This document shows, one piece after another, positions 1 to 6,601 of a stretch of DNA of 7,259 nt. The stretch lies in NCBI GenBank assembly GCA_002898675.1, contig BEHW01000099.1:1-7259 (forward strand), in the 5' to 3' direction. This DNA comes from a bacterium HR20. GTDB taxonomy: Bacteria; Bacteroidota; Ignavibacteria; Kapaibacteriales; NICIL-2. A model generated the notes under the pieces. The model did no database searches and was not told the origin of the DNA. It saw only the letters and a program-made list of their open reading frames with translations. Position 1 is the stretch's first letter. Every line of letters begins with the position of its first letter. A program made the position numbers and the translations under genes.

Positions 1-356
1 ATAGTGTTCTCGTAGGGTGCTCCAGTGGTTGTGCGATACTGCACCACCTGTGCGAGATCCTCCTCCGAGCAACGAGATAAATAGTCCTGCCATCGTGCGA
101 TGCCCTCTCCAAGCATCGCAGTAGCATGCTCTGGCGTGGACACATCGGGGAAGGTCGTTGCTGGGGCAGTGCCACCGGCGATCCGCCACAGCCAGAGAAG
201 CTGTGCTGCTGCAATGTGTCCAACGAGTGCCAAGGCTCGCTGGTACCGGTCGTCTGCATGCGCAGCAGGAGAAATGCTCTCAAGACTGGTGCGGATGCGA
301 GCAGCGCACCACTGCTCGTATTCGAACAATCGGCGGAACTGTTGGAGCGATGTCAT
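1..356 (-). CDS. DinB-family (DinB/YfiT-like four-helix) protein, 3' end missing
   Basis: The minus strand is open from an ATG at 356-354 to the left edge of the window, giving 118 complete codons without a stop. The translation starts MTSLQQFRRLFEYEQW. This matches the first helix of DinB-like proteins, where a Phe/Tyr-Asn/Glu-x-x-Trp stretch opens the bundle. Around residue 47 it reads GHIAAAQLLWLWRI, the helix that normally carries the first of three metal-binding histidines (here His47). Near the edge it reads YRTTTGAPYEN, the family's loop before the last helices. The two remaining expected histidines (HxxxHRGQ-like) would lie outside the window. Family members are small, metal-binding proteins, some acting as thiol-dependent transferases; the substrate here cannot be told. 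No clear ribosome binding site precedes the ATG. A TTG at 392 is an in-frame alternative, but the ATG fits the family start better. It is transcribed divergently from dnaK. Confidence 0.8.
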   Translation of the reverse strand, partial: MTSLQQFRRLFEYEQWCAARIRTSLESISPAAHADDRYQRALALVGHIAAAQLLWLWRIAGGTAPATTFPDVSTPEHATAMLGEGIARWQDYLSRCSEEDLAQVVQYRTTTGAPYENT

Positions 357-382
357 GGGAGAATTGCTCGTGGCGTAACAAC

Positions 383-403
383 GATGCCACAAAATACGGC
401 ATC
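383..403. repeat. Perfect 6-bp inverted repeat upstream of the DinB-like gene
   Basis: GATGCC (383-388) and GGCATC (398-403) are perfect inverted copies separated by a 9-base AT-rich spacer. The pair lies 26-46 bases upstream of the DinB-like ATG. The geometry resembles an operator for a dimeric regulator. The spacer reads TATTTT on the minus strand (391-396), which could serve as a -10 box, but no good -35 accompanies it. A second small stem, TCCTC-CGCT-GAGGA (402-415), overlaps its right end. Function is inferred only. Confidence 0.35.
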
Positions 404-433
404 CTCCGCTGAGGAGAGGATTAGCTTATCACA

Positions 434-458
434 ACGCTGCCAGAATGCATGGCAACGT
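434..458. repeat. 9-bp imperfect inverted repeat (TGCCA-N7-TGGCA core) upstream of dnaK
   Basis: The left arm ACGCTGCCA (434-442) and right arm TGGCAACGT (450-458) pair at 8 of 9 positions around a 7-base spacer. The left-arm sequence CGCTGCCA recurs as an exact 8-base direct repeat at 488-495, and another TGGCA lies at 517-521. The region therefore has two TGCCA...TGGCA pairs with different spacing. The array sits about 55-140 bases upstream of the dnaK start, a plausible place for regulator binding. No known heat-shock operator matches this sequence to my knowledge. Confidence 0.4.
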
Positions 459-574
459 CTTCGGTGATTTGTCATCTTTGAAGCTTTCGCTGCCATGCTG
501 TCGCGCATAGCGCTTCTGGCACGATTCCTGTGTGGCGAAAAGCTGCATGTTGAACTTTTTTCGCAGAGAACACG

Positions 575-2485
575 ATGGGAAAGATCATTGGCATTGATTT
601 AGGCACGACCAACTCAGTCGTCGCTGTCATGGAAGGCACGCAGCCAGTCGTGATCGCCAACAGCGAAGGCAGCCGAACGACGCCGTCGGTTGTTGCATTC
701 ACCAAGACCGGCGAGCGCTTGGTCGGTCAAGCTGCCAAGCGGCAAGCAATCACGAATCCGCGGAACACGATCTACTCGATCAAACGCTTCATGGGACGCC
801 GCTGGGACGAAGTGACCGAAGAAGCCAAGATGGTCCCCTACAAGGTTGTCCCTGGCCCTGATGGCGGTACTGTCCGCGTTGAAATTGATGGACGGCTCTA
901 CGCACCGCCCGAAATCTCGGCGATGATTTTGCAAAAGATGAAGCAGACAGCCGAGGACTACCTCGGGCAAAAAGTTACTGATGCGGTGATCACTGTGCCG
1001 GCGTACTTCAACGATGCCCAGCGCCAGGCAACCAAAGAAGCGGGGGAAATTGCTGGCCTCAACGTCCGCCGCATCATCAACGAACCGACCGCAGCTGCGC
1101 TCGCCTACGGGCTCGATAAGCGCGGTCGCACAATGACAGTTGCTGTCTATGACCTTGGCGGTGGGACGTTCGATATTTCGATTCTCGAAATCGGCGAGGG
1201 CGTCTTCGAAGTCAAGTCAACCAGTGGCGATACACACCTGGGCGGCGACAACTTCGATCAGCGCCTGATTGACTACATCGCCGATGAATTCAAGCGCCAA
1301 GAGGGAATCGATCTTCGAAACGATCCAATGGCGCTCCAGCGCTTGCGGGAAGCTGCTGAGAAAGCAAAGATCGAACTCTCGCAAATGCTGCAGACCGAGA
1401 TCAATCTGCCGTTTATCACCGCAACGGCGGACGGTCCAAAGCACCTGCAAATGACCATCACGCGCGCCAAGTTCGAGCAGCTCTGCAACGACCTGTTCGA
1501 AAAAACGCTCAAGCCGTGCGAGCAAGCGCTCCAAGCTGCGAAGCTGACCCCAGATAAGATTGACGAAGTCATCCTCGTCGGTGGCTCGACGCGCATCCCG
1601 CGCATCCAAGAGCTGGTGCGCAACTTCTTCGGCAAAGAGCCATCGAAGAACGTCAACCCCGATGAAGTCGTCGCAATTGGTGCGGCAATTCAAGGTGCTG
1701 TTCTCGCCGGTGAAGTAACCGATGTTCTGCTGCTCGACGTTACGCCACTGACGCTCGGCATCGAAACGCTCGGCGGCGTGATGACACCGATGATTCCAGC
1801 GAACACGACGATCCCAACGCGCAAGACGGAAATTTTCTCGACTGCGACCGATAACCAAACGTCGGTGGAAATCCACGTCCTCCAAGGCGAGCGTCCGATG
1901 GCACGCGATAACCGTTCGCTCGGGCGATTCCACCTCGACGGCATTCCGCCGGCGCCGCGTGGTGTGCCGCAAATCGAGGTAACCTTCGACATTGACGCCA
2001 ACGGCATCCTGACTGTTACCGCGCGGGACAAAGCCACCGGCAAACAGCAGGACATCCGCATCACGGCATCCTCTGGCTTGAGCAAGGAGGAAATCGAACG
2101 CATGAAGCGCGAAGCGCAAGAACATGCTGCCGAGGACAAAAAGCGGCGCGAAGAGATCGAACTCCGCAACCAAGCTGATCAGCTCGTCTACCAGACGGAC
2201 AAGCAACTCCAAGAACTCGGCGAGAAAATTCCCGCTGAACACCGCACGCGCATCGAGCAAGCAAAAGAGCGTCTCCAGGACGCGATCAAAAACAACCCGA
2301 ACGACATTCGTCCGGCGATGGATGCGCTGACAAAAGCTTGGAACGATGCCAGCGCCGCACTCTACCAAACAGCAGGTGCATCTGGAGCAACCGCTGGCGA
2401 TACCGCCGGGAGTTCATCGGCGGGTGGCTCGTCGAGTACGCCAGGCGTCGAGGACGCCGAATTCACCGTCGTGGACGATAAGTAA
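575..2485 (+). CDS. dnaK: Molecular chaperone DnaK (Hsp70)
   Basis: Full-length cytoplasmic Hsp70 of 636 residues, a normal bacterial DnaK length. It binds and releases exposed hydrophobic peptide segments in an ATP-driven cycle, working with DnaJ and GrpE. The ATPase domain begins with GIDLGTTNS (residues 6-14). It keeps the catalytic Lys70, the VPAYFNDAQRQAT motif (141-153), the INEPTAAALAYG segment (168-179, Glu170), the phosphate loop DLGGGTFD (193-200, with Thr198 and Asp200) and VGGSTRIP (335-342). The interdomain linker LLLDVTPLTLG is near 385-395, followed by the beta-sandwich substrate domain and a charged helical lid. The lid runs into a Gly/Ser/Ala/Thr-rich flexible tail ending EDAEFTVVDDK. 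The ATG at 575 is the family start; only a weak purine-rich sequence precedes it. grpE or dnaJ does not follow; a terminator does, so it appears to be the last or only gene of its transcript. Confidence 0.98.
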   Translation: MGKIIGIDLGTTNSVVAVMEGTQPVVIANSEGSRTTPSVVAFTKTGERLVGQAAKRQAITNPRNTIYSIKRFMGRRWDEVTEEAKMVPYKVVPGPDGGTVRVEIDGRLYAPPEISAMILQKMKQTAEDYLGQKVTDAVITVPAYFNDAQRQATKEAGEIAGLNVRRIINEPTAAALAYGLDKRGRTMTVAVYDLGGGTFDISILEIGEGVFEVKSTSGDTHLGGDNFDQRLIDYIADEFKRQEGIDLRNDPMALQRLREAAEKAKIELSQMLQTEINLPFITATADGPKHLQMTITRAKFEQLCNDLFEKTLKPCEQALQAAKLTPDKIDEVILVGGSTRIPRIQELVRNFFGKEPSKNVNPDEVVAIGAAIQGAVLAGEVTDVLLLDVTPLTLGIETLGGVMTPMIPANTTIPTRKTEIFSTATDNQTSVEIHVLQGERPMARDNRSLGRFHLDGIPPAPRGVPQIEVTFDIDANGILTVTARDKATGKQQDIRITASSGLSKEEIERMKREAQEHAAEDKKRREEIELRNQADQLVYQTDKQLQELGEKIPAEHRTRIEQAKERLQDAIKNNPNDIRPAMDALTKAWNDASAALYQTAGASGATAGDTAGSSSAGGSSSTPGVEDAEFTVVDDK

Positions 2486-2529
2486 TCGCTGATCTGCGGC
2501 TACCACCAGTGGCTATCATCACACGTCAA

Positions 2530-2564
2530 GAACGCACCCACGGCATCGTGGGTGCGTTCGTTTT
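2530..2564 (+). terminator. Rho-independent terminator after dnaK
   Basis: GAACGCACCCAC (2530-2541) and GTGGGTGCGTTC (2548-2559) form a perfect 12-bp GC-rich stem with a 6-base loop. It is followed by GTTTTCT, a short U-tract on the plus strand. It starts 44 bases after the dnaK stop codon. The opposite strand has a much poorer T-run after the stem (TTGACG), so it mainly serves dnaK. It could still block some transcripts from the convergent isocitrate dehydrogenase gene, which ends at 2631. Confidence 0.9.
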
Positions 2565-2630
2565 CTGCGTGTTGTGGGCTGTTGCGACGTGAAGCTTCTC
2601 GGCAGGGGTACGTACTCCGAGCACGTGGGA

Positions 2631-4091
2631 TTAGTCCTCGCCTTGCGCTTTGGTATAGCCGGGCTGGCCATCGAACTCCGGAAGCTTTTCGATGTGCATC
2701 CATCGGTGCACGGCACCAACCTTCTGCAAGAGGGTGTAGATGTCTTCATCGGTCAAATCTGCGTCAGGATCGCGAGCGATGAACCGGCAGCGGTAGTGGT
2801 CTACGCAGTCGGTCAGTGTTCCCTTATCGGGATAGACTTGCGTCCCACGGTTGGAGATCATCTTGAGCTTCAGTGCGGTCCCTTCGGCGAGTGCTTCGAG
2901 CGATTGCCCAAGTGGCACGGGCAGCAGCTCGCTCTCGATGAAAATGTCTGCCCCGACAACGCGCCGCTTCGATGGATGGATCGTTGCCAACGCCGGTGAT
3001 GGTCGTGGAATCACCAGCGGCTTGTAGTCACGGACAGGGGCTGTGCGTGGCGTTTTTCCAAAATTTGCGATGATTGCTTCGGTGTACTCCGTTGTCGTGC
3101 ATGCAAGGCCACTGTCGTAGCCCACGACATCACCGGTGCGGTATTTGCCTTCCTCGAGCGTGACCAGCAATGCGTTTTCGATTGTCGCAGCAGCATCGAA
3201 CTTGCCCAGGTAGCGAAGCATCATCACGCCGCTCAGGATGACGGCGGTGGGGTTGATGACGTTCTTACCGGCGTACTTCGGTGCAGTCCCGTGGACAGCT
3301 TCGAAGATGGCAACCTCACTTCCGAGATTGGCGCTCGGCGCAAACCCTAAGCCACCGATGAGTGCGCTGGTAAGATCGGAGAGGATGTCCCCGTTCATGT
3401 TTGTCGTCACGATGATGTCGAACTGCTCCGGCTTCTTGACGAGCTGGTGCGCGCAGTTGTCAACGATGACATGCCAGGCTTGAATGTCCGGATACTCCTT
3501 CGCAACGGCTTCGAACGTGCGTTTGAACATCCCCTCGGTGAGCTTCATGATGTTCGACTTGGTCGCGCACGCAACGCTTTTCCGACCTTCGCTGCGGGCA
3601 AGCTCGAACGCCAGCCGTGTGACTTTCTCGCTCCCTTTGTGGCTGATGAGCTTGAGGCATTGGGCGACGCTCGGCGTCTGCATGTGCTCGATGCCTGCGT
3701 AGAGGTCCTCGACGTTTTCGCGGACGACGACCAAGTCAATCCCGCGTCCGCTGTACGGCGTCGGTACACCTGGCATCTCGCGGACAGGGCGAACGTTGGC
3801 GAACGTCTCGAAGAGTTTCCGCAGCGTAACGTTCGCAGATTTTTCGCCATAGCCGACCGGTGTCCCGAGCGGTCCTTTGAGGACGCAACGGGTCCGTCGA
3901 ATCGAATCAATCGTCTCGCGAGGGACCCCCGAAGGAATTCCGCGTTTGAAGACGCTTTCTCCAGCGTCACAGATTTCCCACTCGATTCCTGCCCCAACTG
4001 CATCAATGATCCGGCGTGTGCTCTCGATGCACTCAGGGCCAATTCCATCGCCGGGTATCAGGGTGACGGGGATCTTCGTTTGCTCAGCCAT
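2631..4091 (-). CDS. icd: NADP-dependent isocitrate dehydrogenase, Thermus-type with long C-terminal domain
   Basis: Oxidatively decarboxylates isocitrate to 2-oxoglutarate in the TCA cycle; 486 residues counted from MAEQTKIPVTLIPGDGIG. Substrate-binding residues are visible in SANVTLRKLF (85-94; Ser85, Asn87, Arg91), NVRPV (Arg101), VVRENVEDLYAG (Arg124, Tyr131), Lys178, and the partner-subunit aspartates Asp211, Asp235 and Asp239. The cofactor loop HGTAPKYAG (268-276) carries the Lys272-Tyr273 pair, which in E. coli Icd marks preference for NADP over NAD. After about residue 340 comes an extra domain with RRVVGADIF, LKMISNRGTQVYPD and DHYRCRF, ending YTKAQGED. This is the layout of the 496-residue Thermus thermophilus enzyme rather than the ~416-residue E. 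coli form. I chose ATG 4091 because it gives the family N-terminus and has a weak GAG nine bases upstream. An in-frame GTG at 4136 would add 15 residues and start inside a hairpin. Confidence 0.95.
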   Translation of the reverse strand: MAEQTKIPVTLIPGDGIGPECIESTRRIIDAVGAGIEWEICDAGESVFKRGIPSGVPRETIDSIRRTRCVLKGPLGTPVGYGEKSANVTLRKLFETFANVRPVREMPGVPTPYSGRGIDLVVVRENVEDLYAGIEHMQTPSVAQCLKLISHKGSEKVTRLAFELARSEGRKSVACATKSNIMKLTEGMFKRTFEAVAKEYPDIQAWHVIVDNCAHQLVKKPEQFDIIVTTNMNGDILSDLTSALIGGLGFAPSANLGSEVAIFEAVHGTAPKYAGKNVINPTAVILSGVMMLRYLGKFDAAATIENALLVTLEEGKYRTGDVVGYDSGLACTTTEYTEAIIANFGKTPRTAPVRDYKPLVIPRPSPALATIHPSKRRVVGADIFIESELLPVPLGQSLEALAEGTALKLKMISNRGTQVYPDKGTLTDCVDHYRCRFIARDPDADLTDEDIYTLLQKVGAVHRWMHIEKLPEFDGQPGYTKAQGED

Positions 4092-4124
4092 AGAACGTTG
4101 CTCATCGGTTGTGGAGAATCGAAC

Positions 4125-4152
4125 GCATCTACGCACTGCTCTGCATAGATGC
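4125..4152. repeat. 28-bp imperfect palindrome upstream of icd
   Basis: The arms GCATCTA (4125-4131) and TAGATGC (4146-4152) are perfect inverted copies. Inside them, GCA (4133-4135) and TGC (4142-4144) also pair, leaving one mismatch (C4132/A4145) and a 6-base loop. It lies 34-61 bases upstream of the icd ATG. Neither strand has a T-run after it, so it is not a terminator. It may be an operator or a hairpin in the icd leader; this is inference from position and symmetry. Confidence 0.45.
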
Positions 4153-4311
4153 TACGGCAAACAAACGGCGAAAATACAATCCATCCCCGAGGAATGCGGA
4201 GTGTTCTTGTCCTGCAACACGGCAACAGGTGGGAGCAGAGAGGAGAGCTATGCCCAGCAGCGTCGCACTGCTGCAACGCAAAGGTAGGAGCAGGCAGCAC
4301 AGGCGCGCTAA

Positions 4312-5559
4312 CTACTCCACCAGGTCATCGGACTCGACCTGGGCCAGCAGTTCGGCGACAGTGCTGGCCAGCCGCCGTTCTGCTTTGATTGGCATGCGCT
4401 GGTAGCTATCGAGCCCGCCGGTGACGTTATAGGGTGGCTGCTGAATCCACATGTAGCCGAGCGTTTGTTCGACAGCGATACCTTCGCCGGGTGGCTCGAG
4501 TCCTTCGAAGAGCAAGTCGTAATCGACCATGATCCGCACCAAATCGTGGTAGAGCACGCGTGGCTCCCACTGGAGGCGCTCGCGGGCTTTTGTGATGTCG
4601 GCCTGGAGGACATCAACTTCGGTGGGGCGGAAGTACTTCGGGAGAACCTGGACGACAACGTCGCCGGGACGAAGCACATGGTCCCATCGGGATGCGACGC
4701 TCCGGACGATTCCCTGCTCATGCTCCCGCGCGCCGCGCCATTCGAGCTCGATCCCAACGTATGCGAACGCATCCTCGACAAATTCCCGGACGCTGTGCGT
4801 CTGGCCGGTGCCGACGACGTAGTCATCGGGTTGGTCCTGCTGCAGCATCAGCCACATCATCTGCACGTATTCCGGTGCATAGCCCCAATCGCGGCGAGCA
4901 TCGAGATTGCCCAAATACACGGTGCGCTGCTTGCCACTGAGCATGAATGCCAGTGCGCGGGTGACTTTCCGCGTCAGGAACGTCTCGCCGCGTCGAGGCG
5001 ACTCATGGTTGAATAAGATCCCGTTGCATGCAAACAGCCCGTAGGCGTCGCGATAGTTGCATGCCATCCAGTAGGCGTAGAGCTTGGCAACTGCATAGGG
5101 GCTTTGAGGAGCAAACGGGGTTCGCTCGTTCTGCGGTGGTGGAGCAGCGCCGAACATTTCGCTCGACGAAGCTTGGTAGAACCGTGGGCGCACGCCACTG
5201 CGGCGGATCGCCTCCAGCAGTCGCGTCGTCCCCATTGCGGTGATGTTGCCAGTGTACTCGGGCATATCGAAGGACACTCGCACATGGCTTTGCGCGCCGA
5301 GGTGATAGACTTCGTCGGGACGAATGTTGTAGATGAGCTCGGTCAAAAGCCCCGGATCGCTCAAGTCCCCGTAATGCAGAAAGAGCTGCGCCTGGCCGTT
5401 GACTGCATTGGGGTCTTTGTAAACGTGGTCAATGCGGTTGGTGTTGAACACACTCGAACGGCGAATGATGCCGTGGACGGTATAGCCCTGCGCAAGCAGG
5501 AATTCGGTAAGGTACGAGCCATCCTGGCCTGTGATCCCGGTGATGAGCGCGGTCTTCAT
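4312..5559 (-). CDS. gmd: GDP-mannose 4,6-dehydratase
   Basis: Converts GDP-D-mannose to GDP-4-keto-6-deoxy-D-mannose, the branch-point precursor for GDP-fucose, GDP-rhamnose and related sugars of surface glycans. It is a cytoplasmic extended short-chain dehydrogenase of 415 residues. The N-terminal Rossmann motif is GITGQDGSYL (8-17). RRSSVFNTNRIDH (33-45) is the family's NADP(H)-binding loop. HLGAQSHVRVSF (87-98), QASSSEMFG (129-137, Glu134) and SPYAVAK (153-159, Tyr155 and Lys159) are the active-site motifs. NLDARRDWGYAPEYV (218-232) and PKYFRPTEVD (307-316) are also typical of Gmd. Core homology ends near VRIMVDYDLL (341-350). The protein then continues for about 65 residues, longer than the common ~325-375 residues of the family. 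The ATG at 5559 is favoured by a strong GGAGG eight bases upstream; a TTG at 5574 lies within that site. No partner epimerase/reductase gene is visible here. Confidence 0.96.
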   Translation of the reverse strand: MKTALITGITGQDGSYLTEFLLAQGYTVHGIIRRSSVFNTNRIDHVYKDPNAVNGQAQLFLHYGDLSDPGLLTELIYNIRPDEVYHLGAQSHVRVSFDMPEYTGNITAMGTTRLLEAIRRSGVRPRFYQASSSEMFGAAPPPQNERTPFAPQSPYAVAKLYAYWMACNYRDAYGLFACNGILFNHESPRRGETFLTRKVTRALAFMLSGKQRTVYLGNLDARRDWGYAPEYVQMMWLMLQQDQPDDYVVGTGQTHSVREFVEDAFAYVGIELEWRGAREHEQGIVRSVASRWDHVLRPGDVVVQVLPKYFRPTEVDVLQADITKARERLQWEPRVLYHDLVRIMVDYDLLFEGLEPPGEGIAVEQTLGYMWIQQPPYNVTGGLDSYQRMPIKAERRLASTVAELLAQVESDDLVE

Positions 5560-5567
5560 GGCGGGTG

Positions 5568-5573
5568 CCTCCA
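5568..5573 (-). promoter_or_regulatory. Ribosome binding site of gmd
   Basis: Read on the minus strand this is TGGAGG, followed by 8 bases and then the gmd ATG. It is the clearest Shine-Dalgarno sequence in the window. It decides the start at 5559 over the in-frame TTG at 5574, which overlaps it. Confidence 0.8.
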
Positions 5574-5710
5574 AGCAGTTGTTGGTTGTCGTTGTCCGTG
5601 TTGGCGATCTATTGCTCTATGGCCAAGAGAGCGCGCGTGCTTCCGCAGATTCGCTCGCCCAAGCGGGTGGCTGATGCTCGCACGCAGAAAGAGCGGCCAA
5701 CTACGCGTCC

Positions 5711-6520
5711 TCACGCGGTGCTCGGTGGCTCTGGACACCGGACGCAGAAGGTTTCAATCTGTATCGCTTGCCCGCTCGATGCATCAGCGGTGATGACTGC
5801 ACCATTGACACGCCAATCGCCCTCTGCAAGCGCATACTTGTGCGCCGTCTGGGAGAGAAACCGTCGGAGCGCTACCTCCGTTGCCATACCGATGACCGAG
5901 TTGAACGCACCGCTCATGCCAACATCCGTCACAAACGCTGTGCCATTGGGAAGAATCTGCGCATCGTTAGTTTGGACGTGGGTATGAGTTCCGAGCACGG
6001 CGGTGACTTTCCCATCCAGGTATCGAGCCAGTGCGATTTTTTCTGCTGTTGCTTCGGCGTGCATATCCACGATGATGAGAGGAGTCTGCTGGCGGAGCTG
6101 CTCGGCAGCGCGCAAGCCAGCGCGGAACGGGCAATCAATCGGGGGCATAAACACGCGACCTTGGAGCTGCATCACCGCAGCCATACCGCGTGGGGTCTCG
6201 ACAACAACCGTCCCGTTGCCTGGATTCCCTGGCGGGTAGTTCAGCGGGCGGAGTACACGCGGATTGCTGCTCAGTAGCGGGCGCGCCTTCCAATTTTCCC
6301 ACACATGGTTGCCGGTGGTGATGACATCAGCACCGGCGGCGAAGAGCTGATCGGCTTCGCGCTTGCTGGGACCCTTGCCCTCCCATGCATTTTCTGCGTT
6401 GACGATGACCAAATCCGCTCCATAGCGCAGGCGAAGCTCGCCGAGCATCGCAGCCACGCATGCGACAGCCCGGCCACCGACGACATCACCGATGAACAAG
6501 GCGGTAAACGGCGAATCCAT
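5711..6520 (-). CDS. ymdB: TIGR00282-family metallophosphoesterase (YmdB-like phosphodiesterase)
   Basis: A soluble two-metal phosphoesterase of 269 residues, the usual length for the family. The Bacillus subtilis member YmdB is reported to hydrolyse 2',3'- and 3',5'-cyclic nucleotides and to influence biofilm and sporulation choices; the physiological role here is inferred only. The metal ligands are all visible at a constant offset of about four from B. subtilis YmdB: Asp12 (FIGDVVG), Glu43 (NAEN), Asn71-His72 (TTGNHVWEN), His154 (DMHAEAT), and His179 and His181 (GTHTHVQT). Other signatures are RPLNYPPGNPGNG (91-103), LQGRVFMPP (119-127) and FVTDVGMSG (196-204). The ATG at 6520 has no good ribosome binding site but gives the expected N-terminus. 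An unusual feature is a Cys-x-x-Cys (Cys259, Cys262) in the short tail. In many bacteria the gene sits next to rny (RNase Y); here it lies between a membrane protein gene and gmd. Confidence 0.94.
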   Translation of the reverse strand: MDSPFTALFIGDVVGGRAVACVAAMLGELRLRYGADLVIVNAENAWEGKGPSKREADQLFAAGADVITTGNHVWENWKARPLLSSNPRVLRPLNYPPGNPGNGTVVVETPRGMAAVMQLQGRVFMPPIDCPFRAGLRAAEQLRQQTPLIIVDMHAEATAEKIALARYLDGKVTAVLGTHTHVQTNDAQILPNGTAFVTDVGMSGAFNSVIGMATEVALRRFLSQTAHKYALAEGDWRVNGAVITADASSGQAIQIETFCVRCPEPPSTA

Positions 6521-6601
6521 CGGATCAAGTGGAGTAGGTGGTTAGATTGCTGCGCTACGAAGATAGCCTTGCGGCGGCTCTATCCCCTTTGAGCGGCAGG
6601 G

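Larger units (their letters stand above)
357..574. promoter_or_regulatory. Divergent control region between the DinB-like gene and dnaK
   Basis: This 218-bp non-coding gap must carry the start signals of both flanking genes. No convincing sigma70-type -35/-10 pair can be picked by eye on either strand. I do not find the CIRCE repeat (TTAGCACTC-N9-GAGTGCTAA) or a HAIR-type repeat (CTTGAGT-N7-ACTCAAG) that often control dnaK. It does hold several short inverted repeats, annotated separately. The dnaK ATG at 575 is preceded only by a weak purine stretch (AGAGAA at 565-570). That the region is regulatory is inferred from its position and repeats. Confidence 0.5.

Noticed and set aside
126..467. 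Plus-strand frames over the left end, up to 113 codons
   Set aside because: The minus strand here encodes a recognisable DinB-like protein. The plus frames show no family features and run into the dnaK upstream region.
475..511. Possible sigma70 promoter for dnaK using TTGAAG at 478-483
   Set aside because: The hexamer at the proper spacing is TCGCGC; the better CATAGC is about 22 bases away. It is not supported.
1217..2368. 383-codon open frame on the minus strand opposite dnaK
   Set aside because: It lies entirely antisense to the highly conserved dnaK. The translation resembles no known family, is rich in Arg, Leu and Phe, and has no ribosome binding site; it follows from dnaK codon usage.
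4092..4136. N-terminal extension of icd from a GTG at 4136
   Set aside because: The 15 extra residues do not look like the family N-terminus, and the GTG lies inside the palindrome at 4125-4152. ATG 4091 gives the expected start.
3447..4148. 233-codon open frame on the plus strand opposite icd
   Set aside because: It is fully antisense to the conserved isocitrate dehydrogenase, with no recognisable domain. It is a shadow frame.
4171..4199. Possible icd promoter with TATTTT as -10 (minus strand)
   Set aside because: No acceptable -35 hexamer lies 16-18 bases upstream (only CCGCAT-like sequences). It is too weak to list as a feature.
4255..4273. CAGCAG-N7-CTGCTG hairpin downstream of gmd, as a gmd terminator
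   Set aside because: The stem is only 6 bp with a 7-base loop and no T-run follows on either strand.
5104..5793. 229-codon open frame on the plus strand opposite the start of gmd and its upstream gap
   Set aside because: Most of it is antisense to gmd motifs. The remainder crosses a non-coding gap and enters ymdB antisense; no domain is recognisable.
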